DNA of 64,000 bases, from contig WACF01000001.1 in assembly GCA_026192395.1 (NCBI GenBank), forward strand, positions 1,732,212 to 1,796,211, given 5' to 3'. Of the stretch, positions 16,846-24,914 are shown in pieces. The position numbers and the translations under genes were made by a program. Source of the DNA: Proteobacteria bacterium 005FR1. Its GTDB lineage: Bacteria; Pseudomonadota; Gammaproteobacteria; Pseudomonadales; Cellvibrionaceae. Position 1 is the stretch's first letter. Every line of letters starts with the position of its first letter. The notes under the pieces are model-generated. The model was not told the origin of the DNA. It searched no databases and saw nothing but the letters and a program-made list of their open reading frames with translations.

Positions 16846-17980
16846 TCGTACCGGCCACCGCCGACTTGTCGTTGCGCAGGCGCGCCTTCCCGAGCTGGCG
16901 CTTGCGCAGCCACATGTAAAGACCGGTTCCGAAGAACAGCGCCGGCAGCAAACCCGTCACGAACACTAACCAACGCCCGACAATCCCCAAGGCATCGCCG
17001 TTGTGCAATGGAAATTGCCACTGCATGAAGTTACTGCCCGCCGCGAGCCTGGTCGCATCCCAGATATCGAGCACTTCGCCACTGTACTGGTCCACCCAGA
17101 GCGCCGTGGCGGCGTGGTTGGACCAGGCTTCGCCAGCCTGATTGAAGGCGAGATGGTAGCTGCCCTCCTCGCCCCGGGGCATGTACACGCGTTTCAGGCT
17201 CGCTTCGGGAAACACCTGCTGGCCGATAGCTACTGCGCGATCGATGCTGATGCCTTGCCCCTGCCCGACGGATTTCGGTCCAGGCCTTTTGTCCATCGGC
17301 ATGACGGTGGAAACCATCTTTTCCACCGGTGCATGGAAAACCAGTGCAACGCCGGAGAACGAAACAGCCAGCAACAGCGGCAGAAAATAGATGCCGGCGG
17401 TTTTGTGCAGATCGTAGTTGAAACGGAAGGCACCGCCGTTGGGCTTGATAGTCAAGGCCCGCCGCCACCTTCCTGCTCGAGAGGGTCCGGACCGTGGCCA
17501 CCAGATCACCACGCCGCTGATGCAGAAGAATATCAATAGCAATCCGAATACACCGACGATCGTCTTGCCGGTATCACCGGCCAGCAGGGTGTAGTGCAGG
17601 CGATAAAGCCAGCTCATGGGGTAGTCGCCCCAGGTACGTACGGCGAGCACTTCCGCTGTGGTCGGCGCGACGCTTACTTCGACAGGGCCGGGTGCGCCGG
17701 GCGGCCCCGGGAAACGCACCACATGAGCACTACCTTCCTTGCGCGGCAGATAGATGCGCTCAGCATCGGCTTCGCCACCAAGCGCTGCGCGCGCCGAGTC
17801 AACCACCGATTGCAGACTCGCCTGCTCGCCGTTAGGGGCGAATGCCACCGTTTCGGGCGCGACCAGCTCGTCGAGCGCATGATCGAACACCAGCGCGCTG
17901 CCGGTGAGCCCGGTGAGACTAAGCAGCAGACCCGCGAGCAGGCCTGCGTACTTGTGCAATGCAATCAGTATGGGGCGCAT
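16838..17980 (-). CDS. PepSY-associated membrane protein (PiuB-like)
   Basis: A 380-residue inner-membrane protein with four hydrophobic segments: RPILIALHKYAGLLAGLLLSL at the start, one near residue 140, one near 195 and one near 345. Between them are two PepSY-like periplasmic stretches. This is the PepSY/PiuB iron-regulated membrane protein family, which includes putative ferric-siderophore reductases. Its ATG directly abuts the TonB receptor stop codon, so the two are translated from one mRNA, under the Fur box at 20131-20149. Confidence 0.85.
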   Translation of the reverse strand: MRPILIALHKYAGLLAGLLLSLTGLTGSALVFDHALDELVAPETVAFAPNGEQASLQSVVDSARAALGGEADAERIYLPRKEGSAHVVRFPGPPGAPGPVEVSVAPTTAEVLAVRTWGDYPMSWLYRLHYTLLAGDTGKTIVGVFGLLLIFFCISGVVIWWPRSGPSRAGRWRRALTIKPNGGAFRFNYDLHKTAGIYFLPLLLAVSFSGVALVFHAPVEKMVSTVMPMDKRPGPKSVGQGQGISIDRAVAIGQQVFPEASLKRVYMPRGEEGSYHLAFNQAGEAWSNHAATALWVDQYSGEVLDIWDATRLAAGSNFMQWQFPLHNGDALGIVGRWLVFVTGLLPALFFGTGLYMWLRKRQLGKARLRNDKSAVAGTIN

Positions 17981-20077
17981 TTAAAACTGCACGTGATAAG
18001 ACAGATTGAAGCTGCGGCCAATTCCCGCGAAGTAGCGGTTATCGCGGCCGACAGTCTGGGCGTAATAGGTGAAGTAGTCCCTGTCCGTCAGGTTCTGCAC
18101 GCTCAGATTGAATGCTCCACCCAGAGCCAGCAGCTCGAGGTTCAGATCCACGGTAGTATAGCCATCGAACTCAGCGGTGGTTGCACCCACCGCATTCTCG
18201 AAGTCACGGTCGAGGAAACGATTCACCTGCAAGCGCGAGTTGACGCGCTCGCTCCAGTCCCGATCCCAGCTCAGATTGAATCGGTCCGGAGCTACGTTAG
18301 CGCCGTCCAGATCCGAATCCACCCTGCCGTCGTCGTTGGAATCGTACTCAGCGTCGGTCTGGGCGTAGCGGATACCGAACACGTCGGCCTGAGTGGCAAA
18401 CCAGTCGGCGCGCGCCTCGATACCGCCGATCTCGGTTTTTTCACGCTGCACGCTGTATATGCCATCGGCATTGGCCTGCAGCCGCTGACCGAAATCGGAC
18501 TCGGAGGTGTAGTAGCTCAACTGCGCGGCCAGTATCTCGCCCCGATACTCCACACCCAGTTCCTGGTTTTCAGTAACGATCGGATCGAGCCCCAGGAATG
18601 TCTCGACGCTCTGATCGGCTTCATTGATTCCGCGGAGTACACGGCCCACGTCGGGCATGGAGAAGCCTTCGGAGTAGTTGGCAAACACGCGAATCGCATC
18701 AGTCGCCCGGAAGGTTGCCCCGGCATTGTACAAGGTCTCGGAAAATTCCGGATTACCGCCTTCAACGAACTGGCTGCCGTAAGAGGCGAGAGTGACGAAG
18801 TCATCCACCTCAAGCGCGGAATTTTCGTAGCGAACACCAGCGGTCAGCGTCAAACGATCAATGCCGTTAAACTCGGCCTGGGCATAAGGCGCGATATTTT
18901 CGTATTCGGTTTCCGGTACCCAGTTACGCCCAGTCTGAATCAGTTCCTGGTAGGTGTTGTCAGTGAGGACGTCCACCCCGTAAACGAGCTGGATCGGCAA
19001 GCCGGCGAGACCTTCTTTCACCAGCGTCAGCTTCATGCCTCGTTTTTCAGAGTTGTTCTGTGACTGGTCGAACAGATCGGGGCCATAGACGGGATCCTGG
19101 AAAGTGCCGTAGGTGCCGCCGCCGTATGTGCCGGCGAAGTCTTGACTGAAAGCCTGAAGCCGCAGCTCATGGCCGAGGATTTCCGCGTTGCTGTAGGCGA
19201 GACTCAGCATGGTGACTTCATTGCTCGGTGCATCACCGGGCACATCACCTTCTACTGCGGTGGCGGGCAGACCCAAGCCCTTGTCGCCATCGACAGCGAC
19301 CCAGTTATTTTTGCCGGCAAGATCAAAATGATTGACCGTCAACTCCAGACGCTGGTCGTCCCAGTTGTAGCCGGTTTTGACGAAGGCATTCACCATGTCA
19401 GAGTCCATGGTATCGCCCTGGGTATTATCGAAGCCGATGACCCGGCCGTCCGCGTCGTAGCTGACGCCGTTGTTGCGATAGCCGACGCTGGCGAGTACAT
19501 CGAATTGATCCTGACCTGCGGAGACGCTGTAGTTGAAACCGTAGCCAAGGCTTTCGCCGGTATCTTCCGTCTGAGTGTAGGAGTCGACACGCAGACTTTG
19601 GCGCAGACCTTCCGCCGGCTTGCGGGTGATGAGGTTGATGATGCCGCCGGATGCGCCGAGACCGTGAATGGCGTTGGCGCCATGGATGACTTCCACCCGT
19701 TCCAGCATCAGAGGATCAATGGTATGGCCGTCGCGGGAGCCGTCGCGCAGCGGATTGGACTGCGGCACGCCGTCGACCATGTACAGCGGACTGCGACCGC
19801 GCAGACTTTCCCCAGCACTGGTCAGCTTCTGGCGGCTCGGCGAGAAGCTCGGAACAAGATTGCCAAGCACCGTGGAGAGGTCGTGATTGATACTCAGTTG
19901 CTGGTCCAGATCCTTGGCATCGATTACCGTGACTGTGTTAGGAATGGTGCTCAGGGGTTTTTCGGAGCGACTCGCAGTGACGACTATCTCCTCGGTGATC
20001 TGTCGGTCGGCGGCCTGGACGTTGACGGAAGCGGCCAGGGCGATGGCCAGTGCCAGTGGAGATTTGGCAAGTCGCAT
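17981..20077 (-). CDS. TonB-dependent siderophore receptor
   Basis: A 698-residue outer-membrane receptor. The signal peptide ends ASVNVQA; a TonB box-like ITEEIVVTAS follows, then the plug domain with YMVDGVPQSNPLRDGS and VEVIHGANAIHGLGASGGIINLITR, and a beta-barrel ending SFNLSYHVQF with the usual terminal Phe. The downstream PepSY gene and the upstream Fur box indicate ferric-siderophore rather than cobalamin uptake, but the ligand is unknown. Start at 20077 has AGGGGAA upstream and gives a proper signal peptide. Confidence 0.88.
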   Translation of the reverse strand: MRLAKSPLALAIALAASVNVQAADRQITEEIVVTASRSEKPLSTIPNTVTVIDAKDLDQQLSINHDLSTVLGNLVPSFSPSRQKLTSAGESLRGRSPLYMVDGVPQSNPLRDGSRDGHTIDPLMLERVEVIHGANAIHGLGASGGIINLITRKPAEGLRQSLRVDSYTQTEDTGESLGYGFNYSVSAGQDQFDVLASVGYRNNGVSYDADGRVIGFDNTQGDTMDSDMVNAFVKTGYNWDDQRLELTVNHFDLAGKNNWVAVDGDKGLGLPATAVEGDVPGDAPSNEVTMLSLAYSNAEILGHELRLQAFSQDFAGTYGGGTYGTFQDPVYGPDLFDQSQNNSEKRGMKLTLVKEGLAGLPIQLVYGVDVLTDNTYQELIQTGRNWVPETEYENIAPYAQAEFNGIDRLTLTAGVRYENSALEVDDFVTLASYGSQFVEGGNPEFSETLYNAGATFRATDAIRVFANYSEGFSMPDVGRVLRGINEADQSVETFLGLDPIVTENQELGVEYRGEILAAQLSYYTSESDFGQRLQANADGIYSVQREKTEIGGIEARADWFATQADVFGIRYAQTDAEYDSNDDGRVDSDLDGANVAPDRFNLSWDRDWSERVNSRLQVNRFLDRDFENAVGATTAEFDGYTTVDLNLELLALGGAFNLSVQNLTDRDYFTYYAQTVGRDNRYFAGIGRSFNLSYHVQF

Positions 20078-20130
20078 GGTGAATTCCCCTAAAAGATTCG
20101 TCGGCAAATGTAGCTGCGAATTCTATGGTA

Positions 20131-20149
20131 AATGATAATTGTTATCAAT
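20131..20149. promoter_or_regulatory. Fur box between divergent genes
   Basis: TGATAATTGTTATCA (20133-20147) fits the 7-1-7 Fur operator (TGATAAT-N-ATTATCA) with one mismatch and is flanked by A/T. It lies about 54 bp from each of the two divergent start codons (TonB receptor at 20077, membrane protein at 20202), so iron-loaded Fur could repress both. Confidence 0.85.
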
Positions 20150-20201
20150 ATCAGTTTTGCCGGATGATCCGGCGACAAACGGTGTTGGAGGGTACGACAC
20201 G

Positions 20202-20882
20202 ATGGAAACAAGCGATCTGGCCAGAAAGATTCATTGGGGACTGGTCGGGGTGCTACATCTCGCCATGGCGGGCGAGTTGGTGGCGGCCGTTTATTACGGC
20301 TACTGGATGAGCGTGTTTCTGATCGCGGCGATCATGTCGGTGATGCTGGTGCCGCTACTGCTCGGTGGCCGCTTCCAATTACAGGTACCTTCGGAATTTC
20401 AGATCCTTGCAGTTATCTTTGTTTTCGCCGCGCTGTTCCTTGGAGAGATCCGTCAGTATTACGAGCGCCTCTGGTGGTGGGACATCGCCCTGCATTCGGC
20501 ATCCGGCCTACTGCTGGGGATCTTCGGCTTTCTGCTCGTCTACGTGCTGAACGAAAACGAGCGGGCCGATCTGCACATGCGGCCCCGCTTCGTTGCCTTC
20601 TTTGCTTTTCTCTTCGCGGTGGCCATTGGCGCGTTGTGGGAAATCTTCGAATTCTCGATGGATCAGTTTTTCGGCATGAACATGCAAAAACCCATGTTGG
20701 GCGACCCGTCGGGATTGACGGACACCATGTGGGATCTGATCGTGGATACGCTGGGAGCGCTGGTAATCAGCGTTTTCGGCTGGTGGTACATGGTCCGGGA
20801 GGAACACTCGTTCATCGAGCGCTGGATCAAAAAGTTCGTCCAGCACAATCCGCATCTGTTCAGGCGTATCGAGGAGCGCTAA
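20202..20882 (+). CDS. DUF2238-like membrane protein, divergent from the TonB receptor
   Basis: A 226-residue protein with five or six membrane helices. WDIALHSASG, GALWEIFEFSMDQFFG and TDTMWDLIVDTLGAL are the three conserved motifs of the DUF2238/YjdF family and are shared with the smaller protein at 9592-10026. Start at 20202 follows GGAGGGT with good spacing; upstream codons of the frame run into the Fur box. Function unknown. Sharing the Fur box with the TonB receptor suggests a role under iron limitation. Confidence 0.75.
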   Translation: METSDLARKIHWGLVGVLHLAMAGELVAAVYYGYWMSVFLIAAIMSVMLVPLLLGGRFQLQVPSEFQILAVIFVFAALFLGEIRQYYERLWWWDIALHSASGLLLGIFGFLLVYVLNENERADLHMRPRFVAFFAFLFAVAIGALWEIFEFSMDQFFGMNMQKPMLGDPSGLTDTMWDLIVDTLGALVISVFGWWYMVREEHSFIERWIKKFVQHNPHLFRRIEER

Positions 20883-20899
20883 CCGCGGGCCTCAATAAC

Positions 20900-22006
20900 T
20901 CACAGATCGATCACGATCGCCAAGGTCGCTCCGTTGCGGCTGCGCTCTCCACCGAGCCCCTGATATCGTTGCACATCCAGCTGCGCCCGCCAGCCGGGCT
21001 TGATCAGGCGCGCGAGACCCGCTTTTGCGGTGATCGTATGCGGATCTTCGATTACCCGGTCCATATTGTTGGCAAACTCATAGTCGTACATCAGCTCCAC
21101 GAAGGGAGACCATTGTTGCCTCTCACCCGCTCGCCAGGAGTAATAAGCGCCGGTGCGCAGCAGACCCAAACGTTCGATCTCGCCGAACGGTTCCTGCACC
21201 ACCTGCCCGAGGCTATTCAGGACCCGGTCGTTGTTGTTGCGCAGGTAGTGGATGCCGGAGCGCCAGCGCAGTTGACCGGCGACAGGCAGGCTGACGTCGT
21301 AGCGACCAATCACTTCCATGGTCAGGTAACTGCGCTCGAACTCCGTGTCCTGAGCCAGCACCAATGTGCCCGCCGGTGTGGGAATGTGGGTAAGCCCGTC
21401 GCCGTCCCACCAGGCGTGTTCAAGCCGGCCTGAGACGGCCCAGGTGTCGTCGAGAATGCGGCCGTAGTCGAATCGCAGGCCCAGGCCGTCGGCATCGCGG
21501 TGACCCTTGACGGAGCCCAGTTCGGCGGCACTTTGCTCCACCATCAGACTCAGCCCAAGATAGCCGGACATGGAGGCGTCAAACAGGCCCAATTCCACGC
21601 GATCGGCTGTCGCATCCACCCGATCATCCTCGTAGCGCTGTGCACGACGAATGGAGCCGCGAAAGAGCAGATCGGAATTGCTGGCAAACAGCGGCACCAA
21701 TGAATCGTGCTGTACCACCCAGGCGTCGGTCTCCGAGTCGAAATCGACCGGGGGCAGGGGCGCGCCGGCAGCCGCCTGGCGCTGGCGGGCGGCCTGAACC
21801 TGGGCAGCCATCTTGTAGGAGGTCGTTCGGTTGATCAGTTCGCCGAGGTCACTGCCGTTTGCGAGCGATCGCCGCAGCCCACTTCCGCCCATGGCCCCGA
21901 GCCAGCGGCCGTAAACAAAGTCCTGTTCGCCGGCGAGTGTGGGAGCTTGCTGGGCCTGAGCCGTCAAACTGAATGAGAGAAGTGCCAGCGCCAACGCCTG
22001 TTTCAT
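20900..22006 (-). CDS. Probable outer-membrane beta-barrel protein
   Basis: A 368-residue exported protein (signal peptide ending LTAQA-QQAPT). The central and C-terminal parts consist of alternating amphipathic strands (for example ADRVELGLFDASMSGYLGL and LRWRSGIHYLRNNNDRV) and end with a strand rich in alternating hydrophobics (GATLAIVIDL), as in autotransporter-like or porin-like barrels. The last residue is Leu rather than Phe. I do not recognise a named family. Start at 22006 is preceded by ATGAGGCAAC. Converges with the DUF2238-like gene, 17 bp apart. Confidence 0.55.
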   Translation of the reverse strand: MKQALALALLSFSLTAQAQQAPTLAGEQDFVYGRWLGAMGGSGLRRSLANGSDLGELINRTTSYKMAAQVQAARQRQAAAGAPLPPVDFDSETDAWVVQHDSLVPLFASNSDLLFRGSIRRAQRYEDDRVDATADRVELGLFDASMSGYLGLSLMVEQSAAELGSVKGHRDADGLGLRFDYGRILDDTWAVSGRLEHAWWDGDGLTHIPTPAGTLVLAQDTEFERSYLTMEVIGRYDVSLPVAGQLRWRSGIHYLRNNNDRVLNSLGQVVQEPFGEIERLGLLRTGAYYSWRAGERQQWSPFVELMYDYEFANNMDRVIEDPHTITAKAGLARLIKPGWRAQLDVQRYQGLGGERSRNGATLAIVIDL

Positions 22007-22139
22007 GTGTTGCCTCATCGTTATCGTTTTTTTCGGGTCGGTTGCCAGTTTATGCGCTTTGGGGAAGTTTTTGCCAAATCACTTGCAAAAGAAAAGTTAA
22101 GGCGCCGCAGCCCTTTCCGACAGGACGGAAATCGTACAG

Positions 22140-22168
22140 TTGCGTTGCCTCGTGCAGCTCCCTAGAAT
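22140..22168 (+). promoter_or_regulatory. Sigma-70 promoter of the SAM-II leader
   Basis: TTGCGT (22140-22145), 17-base spacer and TAGAAT (22163-22168) form a good sigma-70 promoter. Transcription would begin at about 22173-22176, immediately at the 5' strand of the riboswitch aptamer, consistent with the short leader of this RNA class. Confidence 0.6.
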
Positions 22169-22173
22169 GCGGG

Positions 22174-22235
22174 TTCGCGCCGATTTGAAGCACCAGCTTG
22201 CGGGCGCGTTAAAAATTCAGCTAAAGCGGCCCGCA
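22174..22235 (+). promoter_or_regulatory. SAM-II (SAM-alpha) riboswitch
   Basis: The leader contains the conserved core of the SAM-II aptamer in order: stem strand CGCGCC (22176-22181), GATTTG, CAGCTTGC, the matching strand GGCGCG (22203-22208), TTAAAAA and AGCTAAAG. The six-base P1 stem is perfect, and the GAUUU, UUGC, GCGCGU and GCUAAA blocks correspond to the characterised SAM-II RNA, which binds S-adenosylmethionine through an H-type pseudoknot. It lies about 90 nt before a sulfur amino-acid PLP enzyme gene, the expected target. A terminator follows, so control may be at transcription. Confidence 0.88.
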
Positions 22236-22255
22236 CAGCAAGCGCGCATACGGGG

Positions 22256-22295
22256 AACCCGCTTTGGAGTTGTGAAACAACTGGCGGGTTTTTTT
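22256..22295 (+). terminator. Riboswitch-linked intrinsic terminator
   Basis: AACCCGC (22256-22262) pairs with GCGGGTT (22284-22290); an inner AGTTGT/ACAACT stem extends it, and a T-run to 22295 follows. It stands between the SAM-II aptamer and the ribosome-binding site (AGAAGGAGAA) of the downstream gene, the position of an attenuator. Confidence 0.88.
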
Positions 22296-22326
22296 ATGCC
22301 CGCGGACAGAAGGAGAACCATCAGTC

Positions 22327-23559
22327 ATGGCCAAGCCCGGCTTTACGTCAACCATCCTGCACGCTGATCGCCGCAGCGAGATCGAGCACGGCTCCGTTCA
22401 CAAGCCTATCCATACCTCGGTGATGTATGGCTATGAGGACGCCCGTGATCTGGCGGCGGTGTTTCAGGGCAAGCAGGCCGGTTACTCCTACGGGCGGCAG
22501 GTAAACCCCACGGTCACCGCACTGCAGGACAAGGTGACTTTGATGGAGGACGGGCTGGCCACCGTCGCCTTTGCCACGGGTATGGCGGCGCTTGGCTCGA
22601 CGCTGTTTGCAATGCTGCGTCAAGGAGATCATATCGTCTCCAGCACTTATCTGTTCGGCAATACCAACAGCCTGTTCAACTCCTGCATCCAGCACGGAGT
22701 GGATGTGAGCTTTGTAGACGCCACCTCCGTGTCAGCGGTCGAAGAAGCACTTCGGGAGAACACCCGTCTGGTGTTTGTAGAGACCATCGCCAATCCTCGC
22801 ACCCAAATTGCGGATCTGGAGAAAATCGGCGAACTTTGCCGCGAGCGCAATCTGCTCTACGTTGTCGACAACACCATGACCTCGCCCTACCTGTTTCGCC
22901 CCAAAAGCGTGAACGCGGGCCTGGTGATCAACTCCCTGACCAAATACATCGGCGGCCACGGCAATGCTCTTGGCGGTGCGGTCACCGATACGGGATTGTT
23001 CGACTGGTCGGCTTTTCCGCACATCTACGAGAATTACCGCAAGGGCGACCCGAGCGGCTGGGGCATTCAGCAGATCAAAAAGAAAGGCCTACGGGATTTT
23101 GGCGCGACCTTGGGACCGGAAGCTGCTCATCACATTTCCGTTGGCGCCGATACGCTGGCGCTGCGCATGGAACGCGCCTGCGAGAACGCCTTCAAACTCA
23201 CGGAGTTCCTGTCACGACATCCGGCGGTGAAGGCGGTTTACTATCCGGGCTTGCCCGATCACCCACAGCATGAACTCGCCGGTCGGCTGTTTCGCAGTTT
23301 CGGTGCACTGTTCAGTATCGAACTGATGGATGGGGTTGATTGCTTTGAGGTGCTCAATCGACTTCAACTGGTGATCCGCTCGAGCCATCTTGGTGACACC
23401 CGCTCATTGGGTATTCCGGTGGCTCACACGATCTTCCATGAGATGGGTCCAGAGCGGCGCGCAGCCATGGGAATCGATGATTCCCTGCTGCGCTTCTCGA
23501 TCGGCATCGAGGATGCAGACGATCTGCTCGAGGACTTCGATCAAGCGTTGCAGCGGTAA
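22327..23559 (+). CDS. Cystathionine gamma-synthase family PLP enzyme
   Basis: A 410-residue Cys/Met-metabolism PLP enzyme. Signatures: YSYGRQVNPTV, FATGMAALGS, VDNTMTSPYLFRP and SLTKYIGGHGNALGG, whose Lys should form the internal aldimine. The late IRSSHLGDTRSLG segment corresponds to the S-LG-ESL region of the fold. The family covers cystathionine gamma-synthase, O-acetylhomoserine sulfhydrylase and methionine gamma-lyase; this sequence resembles the gammaproteobacterial group annotated only to family level. The SAM-II riboswitch upstream argues for a biosynthetic (methionine) role rather than degradation. AGAAGGAGAA precedes the ATG. Confidence 0.85.
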   Translation: MAKPGFTSTILHADRRSEIEHGSVHKPIHTSVMYGYEDARDLAAVFQGKQAGYSYGRQVNPTVTALQDKVTLMEDGLATVAFATGMAALGSTLFAMLRQGDHIVSSTYLFGNTNSLFNSCIQHGVDVSFVDATSVSAVEEALRENTRLVFVETIANPRTQIADLEKIGELCRERNLLYVVDNTMTSPYLFRPKSVNAGLVINSLTKYIGGHGNALGGAVTDTGLFDWSAFPHIYENYRKGDPSGWGIQQIKKKGLRDFGATLGPEAAHHISVGADTLALRMERACENAFKLTEFLSRHPAVKAVYYPGLPDHPQHELAGRLFRSFGALFSIELMDGVDCFEVLNRLQLVIRSSHLGDTRSLGIPVAHTIFHEMGPERRAAMGIDDSLLRFSIGIEDADDLLEDFDQALQR

Positions 23560-23571
23560 GCGCGCCGCCGA

Positions 23572-24792
23572 TTATTCGTATCGATATGCCTCGCGCAGAC
23601 TCGCCTTACCTGTTGGCGTAATCACTGTCAGTTCCACCCGGCCGGGCTTGCCCGCCGGGGCGGTGAAGTAGAGAAGTTTTTCATCGACAACTTCCACATC
23701 TGCAGCCTTCGCTGAACCGAGCCGTACTTCGGTTTCACCCGCGACAAAGTTGTCTCCCAACAAGGCGATCCGGTTGCCGCCGGCCGCGCTGCCCCGCTCC
23801 GGCTCAAGCGCACGGTACTGAATACCCAAGGGACCGTAAGGCACTCCGTTCAGAAGCTGACTGCCGCCGAGGATTTCCTCGACCTGCGAGCCATCCAGAT
23901 TCGCGCGATGAATCTTGTGCGTGCTCATGTCCGTCCAGTACATCTGTCGATTTACCAGATCAAGGGACATGCCGATCGGATCTTTTATCGCGATTCTTCC
24001 CGGATCAACCAGCACTTCGATCTCGGAGCCGTCCAGATCCGCCCGCAGCACCTGATGGACACCGCGGTCGGTCCAGTACATATGTCCTTGCTCGAGATCC
24101 AGATCGATATCAATGGGACGATCATCTTTTGAGCGAGGCTGCACCAGAATCTCGACATCACTGCGGTTCAGGTAATGCTCGCCCGCCGGCGCGTCCATGC
24201 CAAAGCGCAGCACCGTGCCCATGAAGCGGTCGGTGATATAGATCTGCCGTCGCTCGGAATCAAGCGCAATGCCCACGGGGTTTTCCAGTGACTTTACCGC
24301 TCCTTTGTACATGAAGGCGTGCAGTACCGGCTCGACCTGCGATCCGTCCGCATTCGCGCGCATGACGTGACGCCCGTCGCGATCGGCCCAGTAGAGCTTG
24401 CCGGTTTGTGAGTCCAGTTCGATCTCCTTGCCAACTTGGAAGCTGCCGGGGGGTACCAGATAGGATTCGCCTTTCTCGACCGGGGAGCCGTCGAGTCGTG
24501 CCCGCTGAAGGCTCCCTCCCGGGCCGCCGAAACTCATGTTGGTCCAGTAAACGAGATTGTTGAGCGGGTCCGTCACCAGGCCATCCGGTTCGTCGAGGTC
24601 GGTGAGCAAGACCTCGAACTCGCTGCCATCCACGTTGGCGCGACTCAACTGATTGCCGCCAACCCAGTACAGAAGCCCGATGCGCGGCGGCACCTCGGTC
24701 GCGACTGCCTGCGAGATGACCAAAAACGAAAGGATCGCGGTCACGCTCGTGCGGCGAACTGCTCCGGCAGGAATGGCAAGAAAGGAATCCAT
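23572..24792 (-). CDS. Secreted six-bladed YWTD beta-propeller with TIG domain
   Basis: A 406-residue exported protein (signal peptide ending QAVA). Six LDL-receptor class B repeats are visible, each with a YWTD-like core: LLYWVGG, LVYWTNM, KLYWADR, QIYITDR, HMYWTDR and QMYWTDM, each followed by the next blade's RA(N/D)LDGS-E strand. Six repeats make exactly one closed propeller (about residues 35-310). The last 85 residues look like an IPT/TIG immunoglobulin-like domain (GGNRIALLGDNFVAGETEVRLG). Probably a binding scaffold at the cell surface or in the periplasm; partner unknown. Confidence 0.8.
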   Translation of the reverse strand: MDSFLAIPAGAVRRTSVTAILSFLVISQAVATEVPPRIGLLYWVGGNQLSRANVDGSEFEVLLTDLDEPDGLVTDPLNNLVYWTNMSFGGPGGSLQRARLDGSPVEKGESYLVPPGSFQVGKEIELDSQTGKLYWADRDGRHVMRANADGSQVEPVLHAFMYKGAVKSLENPVGIALDSERRQIYITDRFMGTVLRFGMDAPAGEHYLNRSDVEILVQPRSKDDRPIDIDLDLEQGHMYWTDRGVHQVLRADLDGSEIEVLVDPGRIAIKDPIGMSLDLVNRQMYWTDMSTHKIHRANLDGSQVEEILGGSQLLNGVPYGPLGIQYRALEPERGSAAGGNRIALLGDNFVAGETEVRLGSAKAADVEVVDEKLLYFTAPAGKPGRVELTVITPTGKASLREAYRYE

Positions 24793-24914
24793 CGCGAAAT
24801 CACCTCTTTAGTAGTTTTTATAAAGGACTGTATGGGCGTGCTTCACGTGATACGAATTGCGAGGTGGGACTATAACCCAGGCGAGCTGAAAGGTGGAGTT
24901 GCCGCCGATTCAGA

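Noticed and set aside
22169..22175. GCGGGTT as antiterminator partner of the riboswitch terminator
   Set aside because: It overlaps the last base of, or directly follows, the predicted -10 box and is mostly upstream of the expected transcription start, so it would not be in the RNA. The pairing with 22200-22204 is preferred.
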